Below, in pieces: positions 15,920 through 25,623 of a stretch of DNA of 64,000 bases. The notes below the pieces were generated by a model. It ran no database searches, was not told the origin of the DNA, and was given only the letters and a program-made list of their open reading frames with translations. Position numbers and translations under genes: made by a program. This DNA comes from Planomicrobium soli (lineage in GTDB: Bacteria > Bacillota > Bacilli > Bacillales_A > Planococcaceae): assembly GCF_003014655.1 (NCBI RefSeq), contig NZ_PYAT01000012.1:1-64000 (forward strand), read 5' to 3'. Numbering within the stretch: the first letter of the stretch is position 1; every line of letters starts with the position of its first letter.

Positions 15920-17623
15920 TTACGTATGCCATGCCTCGTCTTTTGCCAGCACTTCGATGCGTTTCATCGAACCTGGCTCAAAGCTCTCGACTGCAGTAGC
16001 CGCTTCTTCCAGCGCTTTTGAATAGCGCAATTGCCGGAAAGATTCTTCGGCTTCCATTAACTTTGCATTCATTTGTGGATTTGTTTTGCGGAAGCGATTG
16101 CCATATTGGATAATGCGTTCAATCAGCCTTACATTCTCCACCATTTCTTTCGCTTTTTCTTCCACTTCATCGACACATTTTTCAGCTTTCACCAAATAAT
16201 TATCAACAAGTTTCATGTTCAACGGCACTTCCTGCAGCCCTTGCATCGTGATGAACAAATGCTCTTCCGCTTCTTCCAAACGGACATCCATTTCTTCAGG
16301 AATTCCAGGCATATTCGCTTTATGAAGCATCCTGTCGGTTTCTTGCAGCGTCCGCTTAAGCGTCTCAAGTTTTGCCCGCGCTTCGTGTTCATCGATTCTT
16401 AAACTCTTCAGGGAATCAGTGAAGTTACGCTGGATTTGATCGACTTTCAGCAAGTCCTCACGGATATCAATCAATTCCTCAGCCAAGTTCGAATAAGCGG
16501 ATTGATCTTCATTTAACCGAGATTCCAGCAAGTCAAAGCGCTTGTGCAATTCTTCCATTTTATCTAGACACGATTTCGGAATAGCTGCATCGCTTTCAGC
16601 AATCTTATAACTTAGCTGAACAACAGCACATTCATCTGACATATCCCGAGTATCTCTAGAAACAACTTCCAGCTGATTAGCTACTTCTACTTTATGTTTG
16701 TCGACATAGTGTTTTGCTTCAACTTCTCTTTCCAGAAGTTCATAGAAGGAATCGATTTTTTCTTTCATCTCTTCCACTTTCATTTTTGGTTCTTCTGTAT
16801 TCAAATCAATAATATTCTGTTTTAATACCACTAGTTCTTCTTCCATGCCATTTAGCTGGGAACCCAGTTCCAGATGATTCAGATAATAGCTCTGGTCTTC
16901 CATTTCCCGTTGCCCATTGCGCAATTCATTGATATAGGAAGGAATCCGTGACTGCACGTCTGACAAGAGCGGTGGAATATCGTCAATCAGCGCAAAAACA
17001 CGTTTACTTTCCTCGACTAAGCCCATGACGATTTCCCGCGCTTTCAAGTAATTGCCTTCTGAAGTCAGTTTGTCATATTCATTGAAGAGCGGTGTAAAAG
17101 ATTCCAGCTTTTTCTCAAGAGGAGCAGCTGCAGCACCATATGAATGCTGATGGGCTAGCAAGTTTTTACGCGCCTGGCGATATTGGTCTTTCATCAATTC
17201 CATCTCGCTACGGTTTTTTTCCTCACTGCCGATCAGGTCTTCCAACTCGATTAAAATTTCATTCATTTGCTGATCGACTTTTTCTATTCTGGTTTCGATT
17301 TCACTTTCAATTGAACTTGCTTTCCCGAATTTAAAACGCTCGATCGCGTCTTCTGCATCAAACATCGAGGCATCAATTTTCGGAATATGTACATCCATCA
17401 CTTCAGTCCATATGTTACGCCAACGTTCGAACATTTCCTCCGTTTGGCCGTTCATGTTCAACTGTTTCACTTTTGTCAATTCTTCAAGTATTGGTTTGTT
17501 TTGTATTTGCAGTTTTAACTGTTCCAAGCGTTCAATTTCCGCGTAATGCTTTTTGCGAAACAAAAAGCCGAGGATAATCAGCGCTAATAGAATGATGACC
17601 GCAATGATGATATACTTCATCAT
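15920..17623 (-). CDS. ezrA: Septation ring formation regulator EzrA
   Basis: The 567-residue protein has one N-terminal membrane helix (residues 3-22) and a long, highly charged coiled-coil body rich in Glu, Lys and Leu with spectrin-like repeats. This is the architecture of EzrA (562 residues in B. subtilis), which inhibits FtsZ ring assembly away from midcell and links the ring to wall synthesis. AGGAGG lies 11 bases before the first of two tandem ATG codons (17623 and 17620). It is followed by its own terminator. Position before nifZ-thiI matches B. subtilis. Confidence 0.93.
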   Translation of the reverse strand: MMKYIIIAVIILLALIILGFLFRKKHYAEIERLEQLKLQIQNKPILEELTKVKQLNMNGQTEEMFERWRNIWTEVMDVHIPKIDASMFDAEDAIERFKFGKASSIESEIETRIEKVDQQMNEILIELEDLIGSEEKNRSEMELMKDQYRQARKNLLAHQHSYGAAAAPLEKKLESFTPLFNEYDKLTSEGNYLKAREIVMGLVEESKRVFALIDDIPPLLSDVQSRIPSYINELRNGQREMEDQSYYLNHLELGSQLNGMEEELVVLKQNIIDLNTEEPKMKVEEMKEKIDSFYELLEREVEAKHYVDKHKVEVANQLEVVSRDTRDMSDECAVVQLSYKIAESDAAIPKSCLDKMEELHKRFDLLESRLNEDQSAYSNLAEELIDIREDLLKVDQIQRNFTDSLKSLRIDEHEARAKLETLKRTLQETDRMLHKANMPGIPEEMDVRLEEAEEHLFITMQGLQEVPLNMKLVDNYLVKAEKCVDEVEEKAKEMVENVRLIERIIQYGNRFRKTNPQMNAKLMEAEESFRQLRYSKALEEAATAVESFEPGSMKRIEVLAKDEAWHT

Positions 17624-17775
17624 AAGTCATATAGCCTCCTGTTCAAAATCCATTTCCAGCTTAAAGTAAATGCATTTCATGATTCTTTCATTTTAACATG
17701 TATTCTATCTTTTTGTTTGCCAATTTAAAAGAAATGGATAAATATTTTTCAGCTAAAAGAAAGCGGGTGTTTTTT

Positions 17776-18582
17776 ATGAAACGGGATGGACACATTCATA
17801 CGCCTTTTTGTCCGCATGGCACAAAGGATTCATTTGAACTTTACATAGAAAAAGCGATTGCATCCGGGTTTACCGATATTTCATTTACCGAACATGCTCC
17901 CCTCCCCTCTTCTTTCACCGATCCAACACCTTTGAAAGACAGTGGAATGAGCCTAAAACAATTATACCCATATATTGACGCCGTATCCAAAGCTAAAGAT
18001 GCATACCGAAAAGAGATCCGAATCCGTGTAGGGCTTGAAGTGGATTTTATCGAGGGTTTCGAGCAGGAAACAAAAACATTATTGGATGAAATCGGACCAA
18101 GCCTGGATGATGCTATTTTGTCTGTGCACTTTTTAAAAATCGATGGACAGTACCATTGCGTAGATTATAGTAAAGAAGCTTTTGCAGCTATCAGCGGTAA
18201 GGCAGGTTCGGTCCAATGCGTATACGATAAGTACTATCAAACAGTTGAAGCTTCCATTTCAGCCGATCTTGGTGCCTATAAACCAAAGCGGATCGGTCAT
18301 CCGACACTTGTCCATAAATTCCAGTTGGCTCATGGAGAAAAGATCGACGATCGCACACAAATCGAACAGCTCCTTCAAAGAATCGCTGGGGTTGGTTACG
18401 AAATCGACTTGAACAGCGCAGGATTCTCCAAACCGGAATGTTTGGAGCCTTACCCGCCAGAGCGCTATATAAAGCAAGCCGCAGATCTTGGCATACCGCT
18501 TGTTTTTGGTTCTGATGCCCATAACGCCAAAGGCTTGCATAACCATTACAGCAAACTCTATAATAAAGAAATCTTAAAATGA
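17776..18582 (+). CDS. hisJ: Histidinol-phosphatase (PHP type)
   Basis: The 268-residue PHP-superfamily phosphatase makes histidinol from histidinol phosphate. The metal-binding motifs are DGHIHTPFCPHG at the N-terminus, FTEHAP, LSVHFL and GSDAHN near the C-terminus. Length equals B. subtilis HisJ (YtvP). The ATG at 17776 fits this length, with GCGGGTG 6-8 bases upstream; a GTG three codons earlier is possible, and in-frame codons to 17698 are not supported. It lies far from other his genes, as in B. subtilis, and is followed after 13 bases by the fRMsr gene. Confidence 0.9.
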   Translation: MKRDGHIHTPFCPHGTKDSFELYIEKAIASGFTDISFTEHAPLPSSFTDPTPLKDSGMSLKQLYPYIDAVSKAKDAYRKEIRIRVGLEVDFIEGFEQETKTLLDEIGPSLDDAILSVHFLKIDGQYHCVDYSKEAFAAISGKAGSVQCVYDKYYQTVEASISADLGAYKPKRIGHPTLVHKFQLAHGEKIDDRTQIEQLLQRIAGVGYEIDLNSAGFSKPECLEPYPPERYIKQAADLGIPLVFGSDAHNAKGLHNHYSKLYNKEILK

Positions 18583-18595
18583 AATGAGGTTGCTT

Positions 18596-19075
18596 ATGTT
18601 TACTCAAACAAGCTACAGCGGCACAAGCACAGAACAATACAACTTGCTTGGCAAACAACTAGATGCATTATTAACTGGCGAATCCAACCAGACCGCCAAT
18701 TTGAGCAACGCCTCCGCTTTGTTGAACCAGTTTCTCGAACGGATCAACTGGGTTGGTTTTTATTTGATGGAGAACGGTGAATTGGTTCTTGGGCCATTCC
18801 AAGGATTGCCTGCCTGTGTCCGTATTAAGGTCGGCAGAGGCGTCTGCGGAACAGCAGTTGCCGAAAAGAAAACCATGCTGATTGACAATGTCCACGAATT
18901 TCCTGGACACATCGCATGCGATGCCGCTTCTCAATCTGAGATCGTTATTCCACTGATCAAAGACGGAGAAGTAATCGGCGTTCTCGATATTGACAGCCCT
19001 GAACTCCGCCGCTTTTCGAAAGAAGATCAAGCGGGGTTGGAGCACTTTACAGAAGTCTTAATGAAGCACCTATAA
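18596..19075 (+). CDS. ytsP: Free methionine-(R)-sulfoxide reductase (GAF domain)
   Basis: The 159-residue single GAF-domain protein carries the three cysteines of the fRMsr family: PACVRI, GVCGTAV and HIACDA. It reduces free methionine-R-sulfoxide through a disulfide relay recycled by thioredoxin. WVGFYL and FPGHIACDA.SQSEIVIPL are family hallmarks. Start 18596 has GAGG 7 bases ahead; an in-frame ATG at 18584 does not. It is probably cotranscribed with hisJ and ends at a strong terminator. Confidence 0.88.
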   Translation: MFTQTSYSGTSTEQYNLLGKQLDALLTGESNQTANLSNASALLNQFLERINWVGFYLMENGELVLGPFQGLPACVRIKVGRGVCGTAVAEKKTMLIDNVHEFPGHIACDAASQSEIVIPLIKDGEVIGVLDIDSPELRRFSKEDQAGLEHFTEVLMKHL

Positions 19076-19078
19076 ACA

Positions 19079-19116
19079 AAAGGCCAGAAACTTTTAAAAG
19101 TTTCTGGCCTTTTTTA
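19079..19116. terminator. Bidirectional terminator
   Basis: AGGCCAGAAACTTTTAAAAG continues into a perfect 15-bp palindromic stem ending in a T-run on both strands. It is shared by ytsP and the convergent methionine lyase gene. Confidence 0.9.
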
Positions 19117-19120
19117 TTTA

Positions 19121-20332
19121 TCATTGAATTTCCTGCAGCTCTAGTTTCACTTTTTCAAACGCTTGCGCTAGATCTTCTATTAAATCATCCGTATGTTCAA
19201 GTCCGACTGACAGTCGCAGCAGTGAATCGCTGATGCCCATCGCATCCCGTTCTTTTTTTGGAACAGCCGCATGAGTCATCGTAGCAGGATGTTGAACCAA
19301 TGTCTCCGCGTCTCCTAAACTGACGGCGATTTTGATAAGCGATAAGGCATTCATAAATGCCTGCGCTTCTTTTTTGCCGCCTTCGATTTCAAACGAGATC
19401 AATCCCCCGCCTTCTCTCATTTGTTTAACGGCAATATCGTACTGAGGGTGCGCAGAATCGAAAGGGTAGTAGATCTGTTTGACACTTGGCTCCTTCTGCA
19501 GAAAGGCCAATAGTTTTTTAGCATTGGCTACGTGCCGGTCCATTCTGATGTGCAGCGTCTTCAAGCCCCTTATCAACAACCAGGCATCAAACGGCGACAT
19601 GATGCCGCCCATGTCTTTTTGGACCGTTTTCCGCAGGCGGCTCATTTCTTCCTCATCTTTTCCGATCAATATACCGCCTACCACATCGCCATGGCCATTC
19701 AGATATTTAGTGGCACTGTGCAGCACATAATCCGCTCCCATCAGCAACGGGTTCTGCAAATAGGGTGAACTGAACGTATTATCCACCACTATAGGAATGC
19801 CTCTGCGAGAAGCGACAGCAGCAACTGCCTCCAGATTGACCAGTTCCATTGTCGGGTTGATCGGTGTTTCTACATATATGCAGGCTGTTTCTGGCCGGAT
19901 GGCTTGTTCGATTTCTTCTTCTGTAATCAACGAAACCAAATCGTGGGTAATGCCGTATTTTTCATTCATGATTTCCAGCAGTCCGAATGTACAGCCGTAT
20001 ATTCCTCGGGAACATAAAATGTGGTCTCCTGCTTTCGTCAAATAGACTAAGATGGCACTCACGGCCGCCATGCCGGATCCAAAAGCAAGTGCGCCTTTTC
20101 CATACTCAATTTCTTTCATGCGCTCTTCCAAAACCCGTACGGTCGGATTGCCTAACCTGGAGTATATATTTCCTTCACTATTTCCGGCGAAGCGGTTTTC
20201 TCCTTCTTCCGCATTTGCAAATGAAAAAGTTGATGTCTGGTAAAGCGGTGTTGCTAAACTATCATGATGAACCGCACTTTCATAGCCTTTATGAATAATG
20301 GCTGTTTCCATCTTAATGTTTTGCTTTTTCAT
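19121..20332 (-). CDS. mgl: Methionine gamma-lyase (PLP-dependent)
   Basis: This 403-residue Cys/Met-metabolism PLP enzyme has the internal aldimine lysine Lys209 in HSATKYLNGHGD. The diagnostic residue is Cys114 in GIYGCTFG: methionine gamma-lyases have Cys there, whereas cystathionine lyases and synthases usually do not. It should split methionine to methanethiol, ammonia and 2-oxobutyrate. Cystathionine gamma-lyase activity cannot be excluded. ATG 20332 with AAGGGG 8 bases ahead is preferred to GTG 20341. A near-perfect CcpA site lies 23-38 bases upstream, suggesting glucose repression. The gene is not at this place in B. subtilis. Confidence 0.8.
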   Translation of the reverse strand: MKKQNIKMETAIIHKGYESAVHHDSLATPLYQTSTFSFANAEEGENRFAGNSEGNIYSRLGNPTVRVLEERMKEIEYGKGALAFGSGMAAVSAILVYLTKAGDHILCSRGIYGCTFGLLEIMNEKYGITHDLVSLITEEEIEQAIRPETACIYVETPINPTMELVNLEAVAAVASRRGIPIVVDNTFSSPYLQNPLLMGADYVLHSATKYLNGHGDVVGGILIGKDEEEMSRLRKTVQKDMGGIMSPFDAWLLIRGLKTLHIRMDRHVANAKKLLAFLQKEPSVKQIYYPFDSAHPQYDIAVKQMREGGGLISFEIEGGKKEAQAFMNALSLIKIAVSLGDAETLVQHPATMTHAAVPKKERDAMGISDSLLRLSVGLEHTDDLIEDLAQAFEKVKLELQEIQ

Positions 20333-20354
20333 TTCACACACCCCTTATCAAGTA

Positions 20355-20370
20355 TAGAAAGCGCTTACAT
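20355..20370 (-). promoter_or_regulatory. Candidate cre (CcpA) site of mgl
   Basis: Minus strand ATGTAAGCGCTTTCTA matches WTGNAANCGNWWNCA at all but the last position and is centred on the palindrome AAGCGCTT. Its place just ahead of the gene would suit repression. The CcpA gene itself is in this window. Confidence 0.65.
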
Positions 20371-20441
20371 TACTTCTTCTTTCATTTTAGCTTGAATGAT
20401 AAAAAAAGAAAAGCCGATCATTTTTGCTTTATTTGTTTCCA

Positions 20442-20471
20442 TTGACTTTTACAATACAAATCGGTTATACT
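20442..20471 (+). promoter_or_regulatory. Sigma-A promoter of rpsD
   Basis: TTGACT, 18 bases, then TATACT. The predicted transcript starts near 20478, leaving a leader of about 178 bases before rpsD. Confidence 0.75.
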
Positions 20472-20477
20472 ACTCTT

Positions 20478-20655
20478 TGTGTAAAATAATCGCAGCAGTT
20501 GTATGTGCGGGTTTGTCCATTTTATTCCTCATAGTAGGTGTATCGCGTAACTCATGGCTGCAGAGCGAAGGTACATGAAAATAAAATGGCTTACAGCATG
20601 AATGCATCTGGTTTTTATTTTACTCTAAAAACCAAAAACAGAGGAGGAGACATAT
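20478..20655 (+). promoter_or_regulatory. Long structured leader of rpsD (probable S4 autoregulation)
   Basis: The leader contains CCATTTTATT (20517-20526) complementary to AATAAAATGG (20580-20589), a 10-bp stem closing a roughly 50-base domain. A hairpin TGGTTTTTA / TAAAAACCA (20609-20617, 20626-20634) follows just before the ribosome site. In B. subtilis, S4 represses its own mRNA through a leader structure; such a role here is inference. No gene is present in 20333-20655. Confidence 0.5.
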
Positions 20656-21258
20656 ATGTCTCGTTATACAGGTCCATCATGGAAACTGTCACGCCGCCTA
20701 GGAGTATCTCTTAGCGGAACAGGTAAAGAACTAGAAAAACGCCCTTACGCACCAGGTCAACACGGTGCTAACCAACGCAGAAAAGTTTCTGAATACGGTT
20801 TGCAACTTCAAGAAAAACAAAAACTTCGTTTCATGTACGGAGTAAACGAACGCCAATTTAAAACATTGTTCAACAAAGCTGGCAAAATGCCAGGTAAACA
20901 CGGTGAAAACTTCATGATCTTGCTTGAAGCTCGCCTTGATAACGTTGTTTATCGTTTAGGCCTTGCGCGCACTCGTCGCCAAGCTCGCCAAATCGTAAAC
21001 CACGGCCACATCCTTGTTGATGGCAAACGCGTTGATATTCCTTCATTCAGCGTGAAACCAGGTCAAACAATTGCTTTCCGCGAGCGTTCTAACAACATGG
21101 ACGTAGTTAACGAAGCAATCGAAGTAAGCAACTTTGTTCCTGAATATGTAACTATCGATACTGATAGCAAAACAGGTACTTTTGTACGCTTCCCTGAGCG
21201 CAGCGAATTGTCTGCTGAAATCAACGAATCATTAATCGTAGAGTTCTACTCTCGTTAA
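20656..21258 (+). CDS. rpsD: 30S ribosomal protein S4
   Basis: The 200-residue primary 16S rRNA-binding protein has the same length as in B. subtilis. It opens with [15 protein letters not shown], and the S4 RNA-binding domain spans about residues 92-155 ([24 protein letters not shown]). The zinc cysteines found in some S4 proteins are absent. The strong ribosome site GAGGAGGAG and codon choice suit a highly expressed gene. It is transcribed alone from a strong promoter with a long leader and is followed by a terminator, as usual for Bacillales, where rpsD lies outside the main ribosomal cluster. Confidence 0.97.
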   Translation: MSRYTGPSWKLSRRLGVSLSGTGKELEKRPYAPGQHGANQRRKVSEYGLQLQEKQKLRFMYGVNERQFKTLFNKAGKMPGKHGENFMILLEARLDNVVYRLGLARTRRQARQIVNHGHILVDGKRVDIPSFSVKPGQTIAFRERSNNMDVVNEAIEVSNFVPEYVTIDTDSKTGTFVRFPERSELSAEINESLIVEFYSR

Positions 21259-21272
21259 TAGTGAGTCCCTTA

Positions 21273-21306
21273 AAGAAGCCCCGCTTTTGCGGTGGCTTCT
21301 TTTTTA
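21273..21306 (+). terminator. Terminator of rpsD
   Basis: AAGAAGCC.CCGC-TTTT-GCGG.GGCTTCTT with one mismatch, followed by TTTTT. Confidence 0.9.
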
Positions 21307-21375
21307 TGTTTCGGACAAGTTTTTACTTCCGCCTTTTGACTATGGTAAACTGAGGAAAAAAGCGGGGGTATAAAT

Positions 21376-22182
21376 ATGCGAGTCATCTCTATTTGTCCAA
21401 GCAACACAGAACTTCTTGCCTTTTTAGGCGCCGATCATATGCTGGTAGCTGTCGATGACTTTTCCGACTGGCCAATGAGCGTTAATAGTTTGCCGAGGCT
21501 TGGCCCTGATTTATCCATCCGCATGGATGAGTTGGAAGCATTAAACCCCGATTTAGTTCTTGCCTCGCTTAGCGTACCAGGTATGGAAAAAAACGTGGAC
21601 GAACTGATCAAACGAAAAATCCCCCACTTAGTTTTAGATCCCCAATCTTTAACTGAAATAGGCAACGATCTTCTGGCCGTCGGACAAGCATGCGGAATTG
21701 ATGCAATGCCGATCCTTGCAGAATATTCAGCTGTTATTGAAGAACTTAAAAGCCGTTCGGCTAAAGCAGCGTCTCGCCCTTCGCTTTACTGGGAATGGTG
21801 GCCAAAACCGATTTTCACTCCAGGACGAATTAATTGGCTGACGGAAATCAGCGAAATCACCGGAGCCCGAAACGTTTTTGACGATATCGATTCCGCAAAT
21901 TTCCAAACTGATTGGGATGAAGTGAAAAAGCGCGACCCTGATTTTATCTTGCTTGCATGGGTCGGGATTATGACGTCCAAAGTTAAACCTGAGCTTGTGC
22001 GAAAGCGGCCCGGCTGGGAAGAGATGAAAGCTTTCGAAAACATTCATATAATGGAAGAAGAATTGTACTGCCGCCCTTCCCCCCGCTTGATTGAAGGCGC
22101 TCTGCGGCTAGGTGCATTAGTCCACCCGGATTTGTTCGGCAATATGGAGCTGCCTGGGTTCATAAAAGAAAAACAACTATAG
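21376..22182 (+). CDS. BtuF/TroA-like substrate-binding protein without signal peptide
   Basis: The 268-residue protein has the bilobal fold of iron-siderophore/cobalamin-binding proteins (PF01497 type). It opens directly with MRVISICPSNTELLAFLGA, contains LNPDLVLAS, and has an aromatic ligand-site segment YWEWWPKPIFTPG like that of B12-binding BtuF. There is no signal peptide or lipobox, and no permease or ATPase gene nearby, so it should be cytosolic. Similar stand-alone proteins are common in Bacilli but their role is unknown. GGGGGT precedes the ATG. It lies 9 bases before corA, and the Ktr gene follows, so an operon concerned with ions or corrinoids is possible. Confidence 0.75.
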   Translation: MRVISICPSNTELLAFLGADHMLVAVDDFSDWPMSVNSLPRLGPDLSIRMDELEALNPDLVLASLSVPGMEKNVDELIKRKIPHLVLDPQSLTEIGNDLLAVGQACGIDAMPILAEYSAVIEELKSRSAKAASRPSLYWEWWPKPIFTPGRINWLTEISEITGARNVFDDIDSANFQTDWDEVKKRDPDFILLAWVGIMTSKVKPELVRKRPGWEEMKAFENIHIMEEELYCRPSPRLIEGALRLGALVHPDLFGNMELPGFIKEKQL

Positions 22183-22191
22183 GAGTAACAT

Positions 22192-23145
22192 ATGCTTAGA
22201 ATACTAGCAATCACTGAAGAAAATGAACTGCTCGTCAATCCGCCCCTCGAATCATTAGAAAGCATGAAGTGGTACTGGGCAGATTTCAATATGCCGACTG
22301 ATGAAGAAACAAGCTTGCTCGGCAGTTACTTTCACTTCCATCCGCTTGCCATAGAAGACTGCATTCACTCGCTTCAACGGCCAAAGCTCGAACATTACGA
22401 AAATCTAAGTTTTCTTGTTTTTCATTCATTAAACCACCAGACGCTTGAAACTTCCGAGGTGGATTTGTTCATTACCGAGAACTTTACAGTATCTTTCCAT
22501 TACGAAGATTTGCAGGAAATCAATTATGTTTGGGACCATTTCCGGCGTTCAACGAGTGCCGACCGCCTCAAACCTGTCGAAGTCGTTTATAAAATCATGG
22601 ATAAAGTGGTGGATGCGGTTTTCCCGATTATGGACGAGTTGGAAGACCGCTTGCTTGGAATTGAATACTTAGGCGAGGATCAGCTTGCCGGCAATGTAAT
22701 CATCCAGAAAACGTTTGATATTCGAAGAGATTTGTTGAAACTTAGGCATACTGTCATGCCGATGCGAGATCTGGTTTACCGGATATTAGAGTCAAAGCGT
22801 TTCATCATCCAGGAACAAAAGCGCGCCTATTTCCAAGACATCCATGATCACCTGATAAAACTCAGCCAACTTATCGAGTCTAACCGAGAGCTGACTTCAG
22901 ATATTCGCGACAGCTACATATCCATGAACTCTTTCCGAATGAATAATATTATGAAAACATTGACGGTAATTACTACCATTTTCATGCCGCTTACTTTTCT
23001 AGCGGGCATTTATGGCATGAATTTCGAGAATATGCCGGAACTTCAGTGGGAATCGGGGTATTTTACTGTACTCGGTATCATGCTTGTTACCGGCACTGGA
23101 ATGTTTCTTTGGTTCAAATACAAAGGATGGTTCAACAGCGAATAA
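22192..23145 (+). CDS. corA: CorA-family magnesium/cobalt transporter
   Basis: The 317-residue CorA protein has a long cytoplasmic alpha/beta and helical N-terminal part, then two C-terminal membrane helices. The signature YGMNFENMPEL lies between them (GMN at 275-277). CorA forms a homopentameric channel for Mg2+ and Co2+ (sometimes Zn2+) influx. No Mg-sensing M-box leader precedes it; the gap to the BtuF-like gene is only 9 bases and holds the ribosome site AGGAG. Cotranscription with that gene is likely. Confidence 0.92.
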   Translation: MLRILAITEENELLVNPPLESLESMKWYWADFNMPTDEETSLLGSYFHFHPLAIEDCIHSLQRPKLEHYENLSFLVFHSLNHQTLETSEVDLFITENFTVSFHYEDLQEINYVWDHFRRSTSADRLKPVEVVYKIMDKVVDAVFPIMDELEDRLLGIEYLGEDQLAGNVIIQKTFDIRRDLLKLRHTVMPMRDLVYRILESKRFIIQEQKRAYFQDIHDHLIKLSQLIESNRELTSDIRDSYISMNSFRMNNIMKTLTVITTIFMPLTFLAGIYGMNFENMPELQWESGYFTVLGIMLVTGTGMFLWFKYKGWFNSE

Positions 23146-23219
23146 AATGGTTCGAATCAAAAGCGGCCAAATAAACTGTTGTAAAACATAAAGATTGCAG
23201 ACCGATTGGAGGAAATAAT

Positions 23220-23876
23220 GTGAAAAAACAAGTAGTCGTTATCGGACTAGGCCGGTTCGGCACGAGCGTCTGCAAAGAACTGCATAAATTGGGCCATGAA
23301 GTATTAGCGATTGATCGAAATGTCGAGCGGGTCAATGGACTATTGGATTTTTCCGCCCATGCAGTAGTGGCCGATGCAACGGACGAGAAAAGCCTAAAGT
23401 CGTTGGGTGTACGCAACTTTGACCATGGAATTGTTGCGATCGGCGATAATCTCCAGTCGAGTGTTTTATGCACATTGATGCTCAAGGAAATCGGCTTGAA
23501 GAAAGTTTGGGTAAAAGCACGCGATCTGCAGCATCAGACTATTCTGGAACGCGTTGGTGCCGATCGGGTCATTCAGCCGGAAAATGAAATGGGCATACGT
23601 GTAGCTCATCATATGGATTCCGAAAAACTGATTGATTACATCGATCTTTCAAAAGATTACAGTATTGTAGAATTGGTAGCCACCGAGAAAACGGCAAATA
23701 AAAGTTTAAATCAAGTGAATATTAACGCCAAATATGGCTGTACAATCCTTGCCATTAAACGGGGTGAAGAAGTAAATATTGTACCGCTTCCTTCAGATGT
23801 GATTCGCCTCGGTGATATTTTGATTATCATTGGACATCGTGAAGATTTAAAACGTTTTGAAGACAGAAGTGTTTAA
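23220..23876 (+). CDS. ktrC: Potassium uptake regulatory subunit (KtrA/KtrC, RCK)
   Basis: The 218-residue cytoplasmic ring subunit has an RCK_N Rossmann domain with IGLGRFGTSVCKEL and an RCK_C domain (residues about 140-218). It gates the KtrB/KtrD-type K+ channel in response to ATP/ADP and, in Firmicutes, cyclic di-AMP at the RCK_C domain. The start is GTG at 23220, overlapping an upstream ATG as ATGTGA, with TGGAGG 8 bases ahead. No membrane subunit gene is adjacent, as for B. subtilis ktrC, so ktrC is a better guess than ktrA. It ends at a shared terminator. Confidence 0.85.
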   Translation: MKKQVVVIGLGRFGTSVCKELHKLGHEVLAIDRNVERVNGLLDFSAHAVVADATDEKSLKSLGVRNFDHGIVAIGDNLQSSVLCTLMLKEIGLKKVWVKARDLQHQTILERVGADRVIQPENEMGIRVAHHMDSEKLIDYIDLSKDYSIVELVATEKTANKSLNQVNINAKYGCTILAIKRGEEVNIVPLPSDVIRLGDILIIIGHREDLKRFEDRSV

Positions 23877-23891
23877 TCCTTTAGTTCCAGT

Positions 23892-23932
23892 AAAAAAGCC
23901 ATCCGCCTAAAAATAGGCGAATGGCTTTTTAT
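23892..23932. terminator. Bidirectional terminator
   Basis: AAAAAGCCATCCGCCTA-AAAA-TAGGCGAATGGCTTTTT with one mismatch; shared by the Ktr gene and the convergent tyrS. Confidence 0.9.
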
Positions 23933-23933
23933 A

Positions 23934-25211
<1,278 letters not shown>

Positions 25212-25302
25212 TTAAAATATAAGTTTAGTGAATGTTACCTTTTACCTTCCGCTGTTTTGACCGATAATAGCGATCAAGAAAACATGAATCCCGCCTGAAA
25301 AT

Positions 25303-25512
25303 AAAAAAGCCCCTGCATGAAAGTTCATGCAGGGACGCTATTGCGCGGTACCACCCAGCTTGGAGATGTGCTCTCCCGACTCACCCTGTGCCGAACGGGG
25401 CACTTCCGTAAACTCCAAGCCTGTAATTCAGCCGCTGCGTTTTGACCGGTTCGCACCATCCACCGGCTCTCTTGACAAAAATCGCACGCCCTACTTCGGA
25501 CTCTTCAACGTT
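25303..25512 (-). promoter_or_regulatory. T-box riboswitch, tyrosine (UAC specifier)
   Basis: On the minus strand the leader shows the stem I element AGAGAGCCGG...GCGAACCGG and the specifier in CTGAATTACAGG, where UAC (25423-25425) encodes Tyr. The T-box sequence TGGTACCGCG (25344-25353) follows, then a terminator stem CCCTGCATGAAC / TTCATGCAGGG with a T-run (25303-25335). Uncharged tRNA-Tyr would favour the antiterminator and allow tyrS expression. Confidence 0.95.
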
Positions 25513-25521
25513 TTAAATATG

Positions 25522-25550
25522 AATATAATAAGTAGTTTACTTTATTCTAA
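25522..25550 (-). promoter_or_regulatory. Candidate promoter of tyrS leader
   Basis: On the minus strand TTAGAA, 17 bases, then TATATT just before the T-box leader. A TTGACA at 25556-25561 is further out and lacks a properly spaced -10. Confidence 0.45.
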
Positions 25551-25587
25551 CATATTGTCAATAACCTTCGTTGCAATTAGGAGAATA

Positions 25588-25596
25588 TGATATAAT
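25588..25596 (+). promoter_or_regulatory. Extended -10 promoter of PBP gene
   Basis: TG-A-TATAAT (25588-25596) is a perfect extended -10, about 28 bases before the GTG start. Confidence 0.65.
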
Positions 25597-25623
25597 AAGA
25601 CAAGATTTTAGGAGGTTGATAAC

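Noticed and set aside
25556-25561. Perfect TTGACA on the minus strand upstream of the tyrS leader
   Set aside because: No -10 lies 15-19 bases downstream; the TTAGAA/TATATT pair fits better.
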